From contig JACKQL020000043.1 of NCBI GenBank assembly GCA_018296165.2, forward strand, positions 372,001 through 436,000: a stretch of 64,000 bases of DNA. Reading direction: 5' to 3'. Within the stretch, counting starts at the first letter, position 1; every line of letters starts with the position of its first letter. The DNA is from Termitomyces sp. T153. Its lineage: Eukaryota > Basidiomycota > Agaricomycetes > Agaricales > Lyophyllaceae. Below are positions 22,286 to 32,685 of the stretch, piece by piece. The notes under the pieces are model-generated. The model made no database searches, had not been told where the DNA came from, and worked only from the letters and a program-made list of their open reading frames with translations. Both the position numbers and the translations under genes were made by a program.

Positions 22286-25206
22286 GTCACTTTGATGAAA
22301 TAACTGTCAATGTGTACCTGCCTTTTTCAGAGGATGGAGAATATCTTTACTTCTGTAATTGAATTCAATTGACTATGCACCGTGACGCAAAAACTATTCA
22401 TGAATATCAAGTGTTTTCTTCTGGGGAGTTAATAACGTTGATAGGAGTTGAAACGTTCTATGGCGAGACGGGTAAATCTGTCCACAAACAGGAGTGAAAG
22501 AGCCACTTGTATGCGTAGTTTGACATACTCGCATATGCATTACACTGTACCAGGCACACTGGAGTATCTTATACCAAAGGAAAAGGGTGACGTCTGCTGC
22601 TGCGTGGAAATGCCTTCAACGCGGCCTGTGAGAGAACGACGCGACTCGTCATGTTCGCGCGAGATATCAAGTAAGTACTTGTCAAAAAGATGAAACAAAG
22701 GCACTCGCTAGTCCTTAACCAACCTTCGTTTGGTCAATGAATGTTTGCAAACGCGCGATCCCCGATCGATGAGAGCGGCCGGAATATGCCGAAGACAGAG
22801 TCAGTATCTCCTATGGCAGGCACCAGCAATCACTTGTGCCACTTTTGTGATTCTTATCGGCAGTAGTAGCTGAGTTGATAACTTAGCTGCTCACCACGTT
22901 GATGTCATGCTTGCATGGCACGCCAAGTGGAGTCAACGCGAATCCATGATTTCTCTTCATCTCGTCTAGATCATCTCGCCTACCAGTAATCTACGTATTC
23001 GGACATAAGCCTTGCGACATCTCGGCCTGTATTGCAAGCGTCACATGTTCTTCCAGGAGTATTTGCCGGCTGCGAACGGAGAGGACGGCACAAGGGAACA
23101 GGCGCGATCCTTTTGAAGTATGATTAGGGTCTACACATATGCAGGTAGCTCTGCACCAGTCATAAGCGGGTGATATGCTGACACTCTCACTTTAGACGCC
23201 TTACATTCTAGGATAGAGGAAGCCTTCAGCACCTTTGGCGTCAAGACCTTGTACCAAAGAATACCAACAAATACCGTTCCAGTAACTACCGCAATGAACA
23301 TTCTACTGTTAATGCAGCCGGGCACTCGCAATATGACGCCCACTCCGTAACGTCCGTCCTTCGGAGTCTCCAGCAGAGTTGTCAAATCCTGCGCTTCTGT
23401 ACATTGATGGCGAGAGCGGCACCTAACCAGCCTTCTGACGACCCTACATCGGTGGCGAGAACCTCACCCTAACTAACCTTCTGACGACTCATAGCCTCTA
23501 TGACGTACATTGTCGAATGGCGGTCTCTACGAGTCGAGAATTTCCAATTATTTGACAGGTATTTTCTTACACTACATCGACAAACATCACAGGCCTAGCT
23601 TCTGGGCGCTCTAATTGCCTTCTGATGAGACGTTATGCCGCTGCCCAGCATGCTCGTGACGTCGATGTTTTTGGAATCCTTGTGGTCGCGCTTGGAGTCC
23701 GTACGTCACATACTCGTCACCATTCCCTATCTCAAGTTCATAAATCGTAGTCAGCTTGTTATCTCCTCTCATTCGTTACATCTATGCTCTTTTACACGAC
23801 ACAGGAAAAAGAGCTACACCATCAGCGTGTGCACACTTAATCCTTCCAGACCGGCAAACTTTCTTGAGATTGAGTGCTTCACACTCGTTGCATGTCCCGA
23901 AGATGGTGTGATAGAGGTCAAGGTTTGAGTTCGCCCCCGTGGCCTCAATTGACACCTCATCTTTCTGTAAAAATTTCTCTGGTCAATAATTACGCCTTGC
24001 GAGCTTGAAGCGGCACTTCAATCGACGCCAAGATAGACAGGACGTTATGTGTCAAAATTGAAAACCTTGCTTGCAGAAGTGTCGGAAGGCATGGAGGCCG
24101 AGCAAATGAACTCATCAGAAAACGGCGTGGAAGAGAAAAGCGAGCGTGACGACCAAGAACCTAGTCGAGCGGTCTTTTCGCTCGTCGCGGGCACGTATCG
24201 ACAAGCTAAACGTTACGGAACGGAAGGTACGCATTTTCTCGTCTGTTTCATCCTGTCATCCTACTCACTTTTCCCAATTCGACAGTGTCTCTGGCCCTGA
24301 TTCGGCAGATACCAAGACAGCACGGTGGCTAAGTTGACTGATAGCGCTGCCGGTGAGTATCCTGCCGAAATCAAACAATTCAATTGACTGATGTATTGCT
24401 GCGATTAGTGATTTTCTTGGGCGGAGACATGAATTGGTGAGGATGCGCCAAGTGTACTGGAGCAAGGACGGAATGCGTGATTCGTGATGTTGACTACAAA
24501 GCGGGCACAGTGAAGTAGCGGACTTTTTTGAGGTATGATGGCGCTCGGAAAGCAATTTGAATACGTAGGTAGTCTGACGAGATTACTACAAATTCGAATT
24601 TTCCGATCTGCGATAACAAGGAAAAATCGCATTCAACTCGATTACAACTAGTTCCGCAGATGTAAGGAGCATTCGTGTTGTGTTGAGCAACAACTAGCTC
24701 AACCAATTGATCGCGTTATTTAAGTGGGATATGATCATTACCTAGTGTGGCGAGAGATGTATTTGGTGTGGAGAGACATACTTGCATAAGGGAAGAGAAT
24801 CTTCATTTTCGTGCTCACTAATCTACCTTGGCGTGGGGGCTCCGTAAACTTATCACAGATGAATATAAATCAGACTTATGGGTGCAACATTTGGTCATAG
24901 TACAACAGGTAGTAAACAACACATTTTGAGGAATCCCTCTGTCCTATCGACGTCTCTGAAGTGTGGAATCCAGTGAGCTAGAGCAAAGCTGGCTAGCATC
25001 AAGGGGAAATGAGACACGCGGAACTTCAACGACTTCCGCCACCATATTATAAAAGTCATTTTATTGGAATTTGCCTCCCATATCTCAGACGGCGATGTGC
25101 AAGGTGCACTCAACACCCACAAAAGCATTCTGGGTTCCATTCAGGTTTGACTTACATGAGCAAAGAAATTCTCCATTATTCCAGGAGCTAATGCATACAG
25201 GTAGAT
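22286..25206. other. Spacer between the inverted gene copies
   Basis: About 2.9 kb of normal-CpG sequence lies between two convergent copies of the same gene. I see no recognisable gene. A minus-strand frame at 23131-23385 (84 residues) has one hydrophobic stretch near MFIAVVTGTVFVGILW that could be a membrane segment. A small two-exon candidate at 24049-24332 is listed separately with low confidence. No tRNA or transposon motif was recognised. Confidence 0.45.
24049..24332 (+). CDS. Possible small two-exon protein (74 residues), uncharacterised
   Basis: An ATG at 24049 opens a frame beginning MSKLKTLLAEVSEGMEAEQM. It can be spliced at 24226/24286 (GTACGC donor, GACAG acceptor, 59-nt intron) and then stops at 24330-24332. 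The first exon is acidic and glutamate/serine-rich. No domain is recognised and nothing supports expression beyond the splice-like signals, so it may be chance. Confidence 0.22.
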
Positions 25207-26880
25207 TTAGTCGAAGTAAAATACATGACCGTTCTCTTTTGGAAATTCTGGTAATTCAAGAATAGCATGCTTTGTGATAGCTAGCCGTTTGGCATTGGTT
25301 ATTCCTTCAAGGCGAAGGGTCGTCTGCACATACCCAAAGGGTACCGGCTCTCTGTGCTCTTCTGGCGCCTCATCGTATTCGAGACCCGAAGGTAATACTT
25401 CTTCATCACTGTCGCTGTCGTCCATCTCTTCGTCTTCGTCCTCATCCTCTTTGAGAATGGTATCAAGGTGCGCTTCCCATTGTGGTGGTGCTTGCTGCGA
25501 CCATGAATACTCCTGATCCCAGATCTCACCATCCACAGCACAATGAAATCGACGAGTCACGATCTTGACCTGAGCACGACCATCCGCAAGCTGTTCATTC
25601 CACTCGTCTCTCTCGGAAGGCTGCTTCGACAGTAAAGAAGCAAGAAGAGTTTGATCGAAATCTAGCACAAAAATCATAGTTCGTTCAGCTCGGATGTCCT
25701 TGCGAATCACTAAGACGCGAGTTGCGACGACACATGGAAAATGGGGTACGCGAAAATTCAATGTTCGAGCATAATTTGGCTAATCCCAAGCCTCGCACAG
25801 CCCAGGTGGGTCCCGTGTGGTTGCAAATAACTACAATAATGGTCAGTGAGAAGAAGTGGTAAAAGGCATCTTGAAATGCACAGGTATATCCCCCGAAAGG
25901 AGCTCATTTTTGAAGATCGTTATACGGCCGCCGCTGTCGTGATTATGGACAACTATCGGACTCAAAGTCGAGGTACTCGTTTCCCCAAGGTGCTTGAGTA
26001 TACCATCCGGATCAGTGTGTTGACCGTGATAGAACATGAGAGGTTCTTCATCTTCTGCGTTCGCTGAGAATGCACAAAGCACAGCACCGCAAGAAGTGGA
26101 TTCTAGACTACTGGCCAGGACAATCTTGTGGGGACTTATATATTGGAAGTCCGCTTCATGCTGCAGATAAAATTCAGGGAATGAGGATTACAATGAAGGA
26201 ACAACCACTAAACTGCAACATTTTCGAGGCAAAATCGAGGTATTTTGACCATACGAAGATCCCCACTGTCTGCGTTCCAGGTAGCGATCGTCTCTGCAAC
26301 GAGATCATTTGGCAAGTCATCAGTGTATCCTGGGTCGTAATCCAAGCGGCGATAATGTAGAGTTTCATAAAAGACATCAGGTGGAATAGGGTCTGTGGAG
26401 GTCACACAAAGAGAGACTGTTTGCCCTAGTACAGATAACTTCCCATAGCTGGCCTGGGCCGGACAATGGCATTCACGGAGAAACTCTCCAGTCCCACTGT
26501 GAGCTCGGAATTGAACGCCAGAGTTACTTCTGGTAATGATTGAGTACGATAAATTACGATACAAGCTGGGTACACTGACCGCCACTCTGCTGTCACGAAA
26601 CCGACATCGAGTACGATGGCTAGACGGTGGGCTGCATAGTCAAGTTCGGCGACACGCTCCAAAGTAATTGTATCCGATTGCGTATCTCGAGCAAATGTCG
26701 TATTGACCACGTAGATAACCGTCCTCGGATTTCCTGATGACGGAAACGCCCTCCAGAATAGTATCTGATCATCCAGCACAGACCAGCCTTGTCGTTTCCG
26801 ATCTTGCGATTTCAAGTCTGGATCATCCACTGGCCAAGCAAGGCCTTGGCAAGGGTTGGCTTTCCGTCCAACCAGACCAT
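25207..26880 (-). pseudogene. Uncharacterised acidic-tail protein, copy 2 (inverted, damaged)
   Basis: This is a diverged inverted duplicate of 20605-22285, similar over its full length (1,674 versus 1,681 bp) and oriented tail to tail with it. The last block, containing DSDSDEEVLPSGLEYDEAPE and PFGYVQTTLRLEG, is closest. Lesions: one base is missing early in the first exon (about 26845), so the ATG at 26880 is out of frame with the rest, although an upstream ATG at 26995 restores the frame with a different N-terminus. A TAG stands at the position corresponding to a tyrosine codon just after the third intron (about 25782). The second-exon junction uses a shifted donor. It could still encode a truncated protein from 26995. 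Confidence 0.68.
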
Positions 26881-27596
26881 GTAGAAGTGGATCAAACGGA
26901 AAAAAGATGTACTTATAAGGTGTCTTGGCCGCCGTCAGCAAAAATTCGGTTAGAATATTTGGCCATATATGGCTCGACGTAAACGCGGGTCCCAAGGGTA
27001 AGGAGCGTTTTAGGAGGCCTCTGCGCGGTCAGCTTATTCTTCAGTCTACTCTGAGTAGTGACCGTTTCCGGCTCAACGCCATTGTTATGTGGCAGAAGTT
27101 GAGGTCGGAAACAGTAGTGTCCAATGTCTTATTCATTCGTGTTACATGCAACGGTCTTGCATGTTCCCCTTTCATGTAACGGTTTTGCATGTTTTCCCTT
27201 TTTTTGCAACGGTCTTGCATTTTTTTCCCGCGCAACGGTCTTGCCTTTTTTCACCCATCATCACCGCACAGATGAGCGCAGTATCGCACATACACCGTAC
27301 TTCAGCAGTTTAACAACCTTTGCAGAGTAGTGATTGCTACCACCGCCATTATTCAGTCAAATATTTTTCACGCATCACACTACTCTAAGTAAAGTTCATT
27401 CACAGTTGTTAGTCGATGAGTTTATCTCATCACACACCGCATATTCTCCGAACAAGTCATTAAGATATATTTTCAAATATCAAGTTTCGTTCCCATAGTA
27501 AGCTCATAATTATTAGAGTTTGCTTTCTTTTTGATAACTCAACACTACCTTTTTTTCAGTACTAGTTTTTTCTCGCTTTAGTCGTACCTGTACAAT
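26881..27596. other. Flank of copy 2 and left flank of Helitron 2
   Basis: It holds a short tandem repeat (27148-27260, listed separately) and AT-rich sequence leading to the first Helitron 2 ATG at 27597. The Helitron 5' terminus should lie here but I cannot pinpoint it. The CpG level falls to near zero close to 27600. Confidence 0.45.
27148..27260 (+). repeat. Four-unit tandem repeat, GCAACGGTCTTGCAT followed by a T/C tract
   Basis: Units start at 27148, 27176, 27206 and 27232, spaced 28, 30 and 26 bp. Each has GCAACGGTCTTGC (or GTAACGGTTTTGC) followed by a pyrimidine tract of varying length. The spacing variation comes from the T/C tract. The repeat lies upstream of the inverted gene copy 2, which is transcribed away from it, so it could sit in that copy's promoter, but no function can be shown. 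Confidence 0.75.
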
Positions 27597-30500
27597 ATGC
27601 TCCCACCACCACGATCTGATATGGACAATGTTTTAGCCATATTATTCACTGGACCATGTCAACCTTCTAATGAAGATCTCAAATGTCTGCTTTTACTTGT
27701 GTGCCGGAACACAGTTAAAAGTGCTTTGGAGTGGTTAAAGTTGAATCATATAGCATACACAGACATCGAAATATTGCAAGAATGTCTAGATCAATATATA
27801 GATGGTGAACCTCCAGTCAACATCATTTACCATGAGTCTGCAGAAAGTGCGAAGACTGTCAACCCAGCAGTTCATGATGTTGAAGGTGAACAAGGTGTTG
27901 AGTTGGGTGATTGTCCATTTGTAGTTCATAGATTAACAGGTCAAGTGCTCTCTGCCAAGACCAAAGATGAACTCAAAGGGATAGCATTGAAGCATTTGGA
28001 ATCAAATGGCAAAGTGCTTGCAGTAGGACATAATTCCCAGCCAGTCAATTGAATGAAAGACAATTCTGTATATTCTCAGATGTTTCCATGGCTGTTTTCA
28101 TATGGGCTCGGGGGCCCAGGCTGTAGTAATGTCAAAATCTCCATAAGAATCATGAATCTAATTTATTGATGTACCATGACAAATGATTCCAAATGGACAC
28201 TGGTTTTCCATTTGCAGCATTTAGCCATGAACAAGTGCAAGCTGCAACAAGAGGAGGGTTTTTAGCAGTTGAGAGGCATAATTTTTTGTCCATAGCAGAA
28301 CAAATTGTAAGTGTGAATCCCATTATTTTGAATAACTTGGCTGACAGAATGTTGAAGGGTGAAATAGTTGAGCCTAGTATGGATGAGAATGAATATGCTT
28401 TAAGACATTGAAGATCTTGATGCAGTATCTGGGCATATAGAAGGGGCTCCTATATCAAAAAAACATATGAGGAACAAGATATGGTCATGAGTCATTGATA
28501 AAGGGGCTCCTTCATGGGTTTATCACTCTTTCTCCTGTTGATATTTGCCATCCTATCTGTCTATACTATGCTGAGACAAATATATTGTTCCAGCCTGACA
28601 TGTTGGTATCTTCCAATAAAGCATACCAGCTCATTGCTCAAAATCCTGTAGCTAGTGCTAGGTTTTTTCATTTTATAGTATTGGCTTTCATCAAACATGT
28701 ACTTGGTGTCAGATCTGACAGTCAAGGTCTGTATGATGATACATCAGCATATTATGGGACTGTTGACCAGCAGGGTAGGTTGACTCTACATTTACATATG
28801 CTACTTTGGCTTTGTGGCAGTCTGTCACCAGATGAAGCTAGACATAAAATAATGGATCCAGAATCAGATTTTCAGAGAGCTCTTGTAGAATATCTGGAGT
28901 CTACTTTCACTGGGGATTTTATTACTGGAACTATGGATCAGGTCACAGATGCAGTAGAAGATGCCAAAAAATTGCCTGGATACATCAATCCAACCAAATC
29001 TATGCCTGTACCTTCCCCACCTGAGCATCAATGTGATGGTAAATCAGACACTGAAATTTGATGTTCTGGAGTGAATGAGGATGAACTAGCCAATAAAACA
29101 GAGCCTCTTGTAAGTATATCTAACTCATTTGTCTCTTGTACAACTGGGTCCAAACAAATCAGTAAATCAGATCATCATGAATCTGTATCAGGAGGATTAG
29201 ACTCTCAATCCAGTACTCAAGACAAACCACAAATGAAAACAAATGGCAATACTACATTTTATGTTAGTGATAATATTGTACCTGCAATAGCAAAATGTAT
29301 GAGATGTGAGGATACAAAAGTGTGGTGGAAGCACTATTACTATACTGTGGATGATCTCATATTCAAATGCAATCTCCACACTTGCTCCACTTCTTATAAT
29401 AAAGATGGCACCAAAAAAAAAGGAAAGGAATATAAAGGATGTTTAGATAATAAATGGGGTGCATGTAAGGTGTGGTTTCCAAAAGAAACATTCAAACACA
29501 CTGAAGTGGATCTGTCAACAGGGTCACTTAATATGAGGAAATCAGAACTGTGGATCAACACTTTCACCACAGCTCTAACTTATTTGTTTTAGTGCAATAC
29601 TGATGTGACTAGTCTTTGGTCAGGTACTGCCATGAAAGCAGTATTATCATATGTGACAAAATACATTACAAAATCTTCTTTGAAAACTTACACATTGTTT
29701 GAAGCTGTAAGAATGGTACTTATAAAAAATCAAGATATAGTAAACAGCCCTCTTTCTGTATGGGAGAAAGCTAGATCATTTATGACTAAAATGGTGAATG
29801 TTTTAAGTGCAAAATCAGAGATGGGTTCTTCTATGATATCCATGTATCTATTGGGTAACCCTGACCATTACACTGATCACACATTCATGAATGTTCACTG
29901 GCCAAGTTTTGTTTGTGAAGCTAAGCATGCTTGGATTGACGATAGCACATCAGAATGGAAAAACTTGTATGGACCTGATAAAATCAATATAATAAAGAAG
30001 AGGGGTCATGTGGTTGGTCTGTCTCCTGTATTTGATTATATTTATAGAGGACCTGAACTTCAAGATATGTCTCTATATGAATGGATGGCTAGATGTAAGA
30101 GAGTTAAGCTGTCTAAAAGATCTAATAAGGGTTTATCAAACAAAGATGAAGATGAACTTAACCCCTTGCCTCATGCTTCATCAACAATAATACAATTTAC
30201 TGACCAACACCCTTTGTTTGACACACATGGTGTCATAGTACACCCTGCACATCAAAAGTGAATACCTAACTTGATAGGTCCAATGCTGCCTCATTATGAT
30301 AAAGGTGATAAGGAAGAATACTCACTTACTACACTTACACTATTCAAACCTTGGAAGTCCAGATTAGATTTAAAAGACACTGATGAGTCTTGGAGTACTG
30401 CCTTTGCCACCTATAAATTTAATGAAAAACAACAAACCTTGATGAAGAACATGAATATTGAATACAAGTGTATGAATGCTCATGATGATTTCTATGCCCA

Positions 30501-30658
30501 GTTGAAGTATGGTGGTGTATTGTTACCTGGAAACCATAAGCTTGCTGTTCACTTGAATGACATACAACAAACAGATGAGATGGAGAATGTGGAAGAAGGA
30601 TTTGCTGAAGATTATGGTATAATGTTGGATAATGATGAACAACTTGGCAAAATATGAA
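27597..30658 (+). pseudogene. Helitron 2 Rep region (HUH and two-tyrosine blocks)
   Basis: The N-terminal domain (27597-28052, 151 residues open) ends in a TGA. After frame breaks follow MFPWLFSYGLGG, FSHEQVQAATRGGFLAVE and FQPDMLVSSNKAYQLIAQNP, then TSAYYGTVDQQGRLTLHLHM, whose LHLHM is the HUH metal-binding motif (about 28790). The two-tyrosine block reads VLSYVTKYITKSSLKTY (about 29645-29695). Further conserved blocks (YLLGNPDHYTDH, HYDKGDKEEYSLTTLTLFKP) reach 30657. Stops separate nearly every block, so no functional protein is possible. Confidence 0.9.
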
Positions 30659-31704
30659 CTAAGATGTTGAGAGGATATGGCTCATATGGCCTCAACTATG
30701 AACAGTCTTCAATGGGACAAGCCTATAATGGACCAAACATTTGAAGTTATGAATGACCATTCACCTGATATTTTGGATCAACCTGGATCCTTTTGGAAAC
30801 ATAAGGTCAATGAAACCAGGTCATCTATTCTGAAAGATAGACAGTCTTCTATAATTACTGCTATTCATAACAACACTTATGACAATTTGGATGTACCTAG
30901 TAATGTTGATGTAGTGGATTGATCATATCACAAGGCAAGAATGATGGACCCAGTGTGGAAACCCATGATGCATGAAATTAACACTGATTTCTGTCTCAAT
31001 GCAGAGCAAACATGTGCTTTTTGAATAGTAGCTAACCATGCTGCTTCTAAGGGACCAGAACAATTGAAGATGTACATGGGAGGAATGGGAGGCTTGTGGA
31101 GAGTCTCATTGCCTCACTGTGGTAGCACCTACAGGCACCACTGCATCATTGCTTGGTGGATCTACATATCATTATCTATTTGGAATAAATGATTTGGCAA
31201 ATGATTTGATGTCTCAGCTCACACAAGTAAAATCATGTCTAATTGGTGTTGAGTATGTGTTTTTCAATGAAGTTTCTATGCTTTTGTGCAGTGACATGTA
31301 TAAAATATCAGCACAACTGTCACAAATCAGTGGTAGGACTCATCTACCTTTTGGTGGCATGAATATGGTGTTTGTAAGTGATTTTGCTTAGCTTCCTCCA
31401 GTGGCAGGGAGAGAGAACACTTCATTGTACAGTCAGAAAATAAGTGCTGAGTCATCCAATGTCAGAGAACAGCAAGCTTCATTGGGCAAAGCTGTATGGC
31501 ATCAGGTCACTACTGTTGTTATCCTTCATCAAAATATAAGGCAGACAACATAGACAAAGAATGATAAAGCTCTAAGAAATGCTCTGGTCAATATGAGGTA
31601 TAAGGCATGTACTAATGACAATATTTACTTCCTTGAGTCCCAATGCATACACTCACTAAATGATGTCAAAATAACAGATGATATGTTCTGCAATGTGTCA
31701 ATAA
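30659..31704 (+). pseudogene. Helitron 2 PIF1-like helicase, N-terminal part, Walker A deleted
   Basis: After LKMYMGGMGG (about 31085) the sequence that should continue with the Walker A lysine (TGKS) is missing, and the frame resumes at VVAPTGTTASLLGGSTYHYL (about 31119). The Walker B block reads YVFFNEVSML where the family has a DEVSM motif, so the catalytic aspartate is asparagine. A TAG interrupts SDFA-LPPV (family: FAQLPPV) at 31390. The frame is then cut by the LTR of element A at 31705. Confidence 0.87.
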
Positions 31705-32653
31705 TGTCACAACCTGCTCCCTAGACCCCAACACTGCCCCCAACCCCCCCCAATGCTCCACCAAACTCCCCAACCCTTGCCCACCCTCTGCGCCCACTTC
31801 AGGCAACTCCAACACTTCCTCAGCAGACCCTGATGGCTCCTTGATCAACTCCAACGCCTTCTCTGCAGCAGTTGATGCACCCCCTGAATTCTGCTGGACT
31901 CCTGAGGCTTTCCCCAACCCCAGAACAATCCGCTTCCCAACTGATCCCATCAGAATGTCACCATGGCCCATTTCAAGATTGCACCCAACAACCATTGACT
32001 CCATGCAGTTCTGTCAAGCCCACCACCATATCCTCTGCCCTCTGGAGCTGCCCAGTAGTAGGTATATAAGTCGTAGAGGAACCCCTAGTACTTTAGTCTT
32101 GATATTGCATTTACTGGTTTCCTATGTCTTGTCTTTCATCTTGTCACCATCTCTATTTTTAGTTTTGAATCTATCTCTGTTCTCTGTCTCATCTCGCCTC
32201 GTCTCCACCTTGTCTTGACTGTGTATAGTTCCTTTGTCTTCCTAAGTTCCTTTCATCTCCAACAACAGTATGAACTCTGCACGCATGCTACAACCCAAAC
32301 ATTCCTACGACAACCCCGGACCTTGCTCCCACTCGGCCCAGGAACCCCTCACGTCTTGGTGATCTCCCATCAAACTCCAGCTCCACCCCCATCAACCACG
32401 AAGCCTCCGCTTACCCCACATTCTAATTGCATGCCCATGAACTTATTCCAGCACCCATTCAGGTTCGACGACTAGTATACTTGGTCTTAGACGCCCCTGA
32501 GCCACTCTGGACTTGCTTGGACCGCCCCCTAGCTCTCCCTCACAAGTCCCTCCACGCCAATACTGGATGCTTGGTTATAAGCACAAGACATTGCATCTGC
32601 CTAGTAAGGACTCACCAGTGTAGCTGGGCCTCCATTGTCAGCGGAACCTGACA
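31705..32653 (+). repeat. 5' LTR of element A (949 bp)
   Basis: It begins TGTCACAACC and ends ACCTGACA (TGTCA...TGACA inverted ends). The boundaries come from alignment with the B LTRs and with the start of A's own 3' LTR at 63923. It carries a TATA box and transcription start as listed. Confidence 0.93.
32063..32106 (+). promoter_or_regulatory. Element A LTR promoter: TATA box and predicted transcript start
   Basis: TATATAA is at 32063-32069. Thirty-two bases downstream, at 32095-32106, is AGTCTTGATATT, the exact reverse complement of the primer-binding site after the LTR. The spacing and the complementarity together place the transcript 5' end at about 32095. Confidence 0.8.
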
Positions 32654-32654
32654 T

Positions 32655-32666
32655 AATATCAAGACT
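32655..32666 (+). promoter_or_regulatory. Element A primer-binding site, self-priming type
   Basis: AATATCAAGACT starts one base after the LTR end. It is perfectly complementary to the predicted first 12 nt of the element's own transcript (32095-32106). That is the arrangement known from Tf1/sushi-type elements, in which the folded 5' end of the mRNA primes reverse transcription in place of a tRNA. Confidence 0.82.
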
Positions 32667-32685
32667 CCCCCTTACCCCATTCTCA

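Larger units (their letters stand above)
27597..31704 (+). mobile_element. Helitron 2, decayed, interrupted on the right by retrotransposon A
   Basis: This is a plus-strand Helitron of a different lineage from Helitron 1: it starts with the MLPPPRSDMDNVLAILFTGP-type N-terminal block found in one group of basidiomycete Helitron proteins. Rep and helicase segments follow in order, broken by many stops. The 5' LTR of element A begins at 31705 inside the helicase region, so the rest of this Helitron should lie to the right of element A, outside the window. CpG is nearly absent. Confidence 0.9.

Noticed and set aside
31841..32651. Plus-strand frames of up to 125 residues inside the A LTR
   Set aside because: They lie within LTR sequence and are not conserved in frame in the B LTRs.
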